DNA from: Streptomyces sp. SID13031
Lineage (GTDB): Bacteria; Actinomycetota; Actinomycetes; Propionibacteriales; Kribbellaceae
Direction of reading: 5' to 3'
DNA length: 64,000 nt
NCBI RefSeq assembly: GCF_010548305.1
Contig: NZ_JAAGLV010000002.1
Span: forward strand, 558,001-622,000
This document shows, piece after piece, positions 62,168 to 64,000 of this stretch (positions are counted from its first letter, which is position 1; every line of letters begins with the position of its first letter). The notes under the pieces are model-generated. The model ran no database searches. It was not told the origin of the DNA and saw only the letters and a list, made by a program, of their open reading frames with translations. The position numbers and the translations under genes were made by a program.

Positions 62168-63043
62168 TCAGGTGAAGTCGTGGAGGATCGCGGCCAGTTT
62201 GTCGCGGGTTTTGCTGGGTGGGGGTGCTGCCACGCAGAGGGCTTCCATGGTGGCTGTGTACTGGTCGAGGTCTTCGAGCTTGTCCAGGTACAGGGCGCTG
62301 GTCAGGTGCTCGATGTAGACGATGTCGGGGAGGTCCTGCTCCGGGAAACGCAGGATGCTGTAGGCGCCGCCGGTGGCTGCATGGCCGCCGGAGTCGAAGG
62401 GCATCACCTGGAGCGTCACGTTCGGCAGGTGGGAGGCCTCGATCAGGGCTTCCAGCTGGACCCGCATCGTTTTGAGGCCGCCGATCGGGCGGCGTAGTAC
62501 TGACTCGTCCACTACTGCCCACAGGCGGACCGGCGTCGCTCGCTGGAGGATCTCCTGGCGGTTGACTCGCAGGGAGACGCGGCGCTCTACCTCTTCGGCC
62601 GGGAGCAGCCCGCGGCCGAGCTGGACGACGGCGCGGACGTACTCCGGGGTCTGCAGCAGACCGGGGACGAACTGGAGCTCATAAGTACGGATCAGCTGCG
62701 CGGCCGACTCGAGCCCTAGATAAGACTGGAACCAGCTGGGCAGTACGTCGCCGAAGCGGTGCCACCAGCCGGGGTTGTTCGCTTGGCGGGCCAGCGCCAG
62801 CAGCCGCTCGCGCTCCTCGCCGTCGTCGACGCCGTAGAGCGTCAGCAGGTCGCGGACGTCGCGCTCCTTGAAGCCGACCCGGCCCAGCTCCATCCGGCTG
62901 ACCTTGGATTCCGACGAGCGAATCTCCCAGCCCGCGTCGGAGCGGGTGATCCCGCCCGCCTCACGCATTCTCCGCAGGTGCGCGCCGAGGATGATCCTCA
63001 GCGCGGTCGGCCCGCTTTGAGCGCCCGACTCCGTCACACTCAC
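62168..63043 (-). CDS. XRE-family regulator with DUF5753 domain (Scr1-like)
   Basis: A 291-residue regulator. The N-terminal helix-turn-helix is GAHLRRMREAGGITRSDAGWEIRSSESKVSRMELGRV. The rest is the DUF5753 effector domain (YLGLESAAQLIRTYELQFVPGLLQTPEYVRA, LQVMPFDSGGHAATGGAYSILRF, VYIEHLTSALYLDK). Streptomyces relatives such as Scr1 usually pair with a DUF397 small protein; none is visible here, though two small ORFs of other types lie divergently at 63516-63919. The start is GTG at 63043. Confidence 0.92.
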   Translation of the reverse strand: MSVTESGAQSGPTALRIILGAHLRRMREAGGITRSDAGWEIRSSESKVSRMELGRVGFKERDVRDLLTLYGVDDGEERERLLALARQANNPGWWHRFGDVLPSWFQSYLGLESAAQLIRTYELQFVPGLLQTPEYVRAVVQLGRGLLPAEEVERRVSLRVNRQEILQRATPVRLWAVVDESVLRRPIGGLKTMRVQLEALIEASHLPNVTLQVMPFDSGGHAATGGAYSILRFPEQDLPDIVYIEHLTSALYLDKLEDLDQYTATMEALCVAAPPPSKTRDKLAAILHDFT

Positions 63044-63515
63044 CTCCGACGCCCCAGCTCGTTCCCAGATGGCGGTCGTTCCACCCCGACCGAATCATCT
63101 CACGGCCCGGCCCCGATCTGTCGAAGTTCTTACATAAGACTCGTGGGTGCTGTCCGGCGTCCGGCATCGATGCCAGCCGATGTCACCGTACGTGATCGCC
63201 GGCCCGAGGTGCCGGGCCGGCGCCCGAAGGTCGCGTAGTACCGGTAATCGCTTCCCGGTCAGCGTCTTCGGGCCGTTTCGCGCTCAGATGAGCTTCCGGA
63301 GACCCCTCGCTGAGCCTTCAGTTGGTCACAAGTCGAAAACGTGCGGATGCACGTGCATCTGGCGCTTGCATTCGTTTCATGCGACCGCCATGATTGATCC
63401 ATGCACAGAAGGTGAGCTGAATCTCGCAAAAAGTGACATCGCGTGATTCGGCAGGCCGGTCCTACAGACCCGCCGGGCGGTGCGGCCGGCATGACTGGTT
63501 GGGGAACCCGAGTCG
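63044..63515. other. 472-bp non-coding gap with operator-like palindrome
   Basis: No gene was recognised between the Scr1-like regulator and the small ORF pair. The clearest signal is ATGCACGTGCAT (63347-63358), a perfect 12-base palindrome. It is followed by further TGCAT-like blocks (CTTGCATTCG, TTCATGCG) within 40 bases, which could be a clustered regulator site. The part nearest 63043 must contain the promoter of the Scr1-like gene. Confidence 0.4.
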
Positions 63516-63707
63516 ATGAATGACGACGACACAGACGCCGTCGAGTTCGCTGCCCGCCCTTCCGGCGAGCGAATGCCCGGCGAGCTGACCGAGCGGGAGA
63601 TCCAGGAACTGGTGGCGCGCTGCCCGGAGCAGCAGCGCTGGGCCTTCGAAGGCTGGCTCCGCGGGGAGCGCCTGCTGGACGGCGACCCGATCGTGAGCCT
63701 GGGATGA
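63516..63707 (+). CDS. Small acidic protein, unknown
   Basis: A 63-residue frame, MNDDDTDAVEFAARPSGERM at the start, then LTEREIQELVARCPEQQRW and WLRGERLLDGDPIVSLG. It is soluble, acidic and largely helical. No clear ribosome-binding site was found, but it overlaps the next small frame (ATGA), which supports both being real. I do not recognise it. Confidence 0.5.
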   Translation: MNDDDTDAVEFAARPSGERMPGELTEREIQELVARCPEQQRWAFEGWLRGERLLDGDPIVSLG

Positions 63708-63919
63708 CCACTGAACGAGCGGGAGGACGGAAAATGGTGCGGATCTGGTTGGGCGACCACCTGATCGCCGAGTACGTCGCGGAGCCCGACCGGGCCTCGC
63801 GCTACCAGCGGGTGATGACGCCCAAGTTCACCGGTCTGCGGATCACTGTGGACGGTGCGGCGACCACTGGCGCCTCCGAGCTTCCCAGCGAGCAGCTCTG
63901 GCCGCTCACTGTTCAGTAG
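63704..63919 (+). CDS. Small protein, unknown, coupled to the preceding ORF
   Basis: A 71-residue frame overlapping the preceding stop by four bases. An internal ATG at 63734 (MVRIWLGDHLIAEYVAEPD) has GGGAGGACGGAAA in front and may be the true start, giving 61 residues. The C-terminus (ASELPSEQLWPLTVQ) is followed by a GTAGCAGCA-type tract. Together with its partner it could be an accessory pair controlled by the divergent Scr1-like regulator; this is speculation from position. Confidence 0.5.
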   Translation: MTTERAGGRKMVRIWLGDHLIAEYVAEPDRASRYQRVMTPKFTGLRITVDGAATTGASELPSEQLWPLTVQ

Positions 63920-63987
63920 TAGCAGCAGTAGCAGCAGTAGCAGCAGTGGCAGTAGCAGTTAGGCAGCTGTAGCAGTACTGCAAAGAA
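63917..63987. repeat. AGC/AGT low-complexity tract
   Basis: Immediately after the small ORF the sequence is a run of TAG, CAG and TGG triplets: a nine-base unit (TAGCAGCAG) about three times, then degenerate copies. It begins within the stop codon, so slippage here would not alter the protein. Confidence 0.7.
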
Positions 63988-64000
63988 AGGCCGGCCTCCT

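Overview
The window is high-GC, gene-dense actinobacterial chromosome with GTG/TTG starts, many ATGA or TGATG gene overlaps, twin-arginine and lipoprotein signals, and LuxR/ROK/Scr1-type regulators. The best genus-level clue is the sugar cluster at 40.5-56 kb. The GH15 protein carries Tyr48, Glu178 and Glu335 at exactly the residue numbers I recall for isomaltose glucohydrolase of Kribbella flavida, and its gene neighbours match the published Kribbella cyclobis-(1->6)-alpha-nigerosyl (CNN) pathway. I therefore infer a Kribbella strain or close relative. No rRNA, tRNA, CRISPR array or complete insertion sequence was seen.

Layout. 0-7.3 kb: the tail of a LuxR-type regulator, a secreted PGRP-type amidase with a DUF3574 partner, and two large ATPase regulators (one AfsR-like, one LAL/LuxR). 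7.4-10.1 kb: an FAD oxidase followed by a decayed pair, an aldo/keto reductase remnant and a divergent AraC regulator carrying an amber stop and an insertion. 10.1-15.8 kb: a five-gene peptide-type ABC importer, divergent from an OmpR-type two-component system (16-18.2 kb). 18.3-20 kb: an ABC-F ATPase behind a 7-codon leader peptide whose codons can pair with the region of the ABC-F ribosome-binding site. 20-24 kb: a secreted hydrolase and a CGNR regulator sharing a perfect operator-like dyad, then a membrane protein with a NarL-type two-component system. 24-29.6 kb: acetyltransferases, an ArsR/CDF metal-efflux pair, a HutD-like protein, ornithine aminotransferase and a Ni/Co permease. 29.6-36.9 kb: metE under a cobalamin riboswitch, and an operon of a P5C-dehydrogenase-like enzyme with two class-III aminotransferases, preceded by a possible Pro-Pro-Gly leader peptide. 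36.9-40 kb: a 1037-residue membrane protein with a C-terminal patatin domain. 40-40.6 kb: a 398-bp element with perfect 25-bp terminal inverted repeats.

40.6-56 kb is the metabolic core. Two secreted GH31 transglycosylases (3-alpha-isomaltosyltransferase type with CBM35, 6-alpha-glucosyltransferase type with CBM20) are predicted to turn starch into the cyclic tetrasaccharide CNN. A divergent operon (ROK regulator, two permeases, binding lipoprotein, isomaltose glucohydrolase, 1,3-alpha-isomaltosidase) would import CNN and break it down to glucose. A second ROK regulator lies between the two halves. The importer has no ATPase gene here, so it presumably borrows a shared one.

56-64 kb holds ordinary accessory genes: ArsR-like and MocR regulators, an epoxide hydrolase, a quinone oxidoreductase, a DUF2461 protein, an Scr1-like regulator and two small unknown ORFs. 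Beyond genes, the window carries three kinds of palindromic non-coding element (two related 100-bp copies, one 165-bp near-palindrome, one 398-bp element) and several RNA or operator structures, which are the most novel material.
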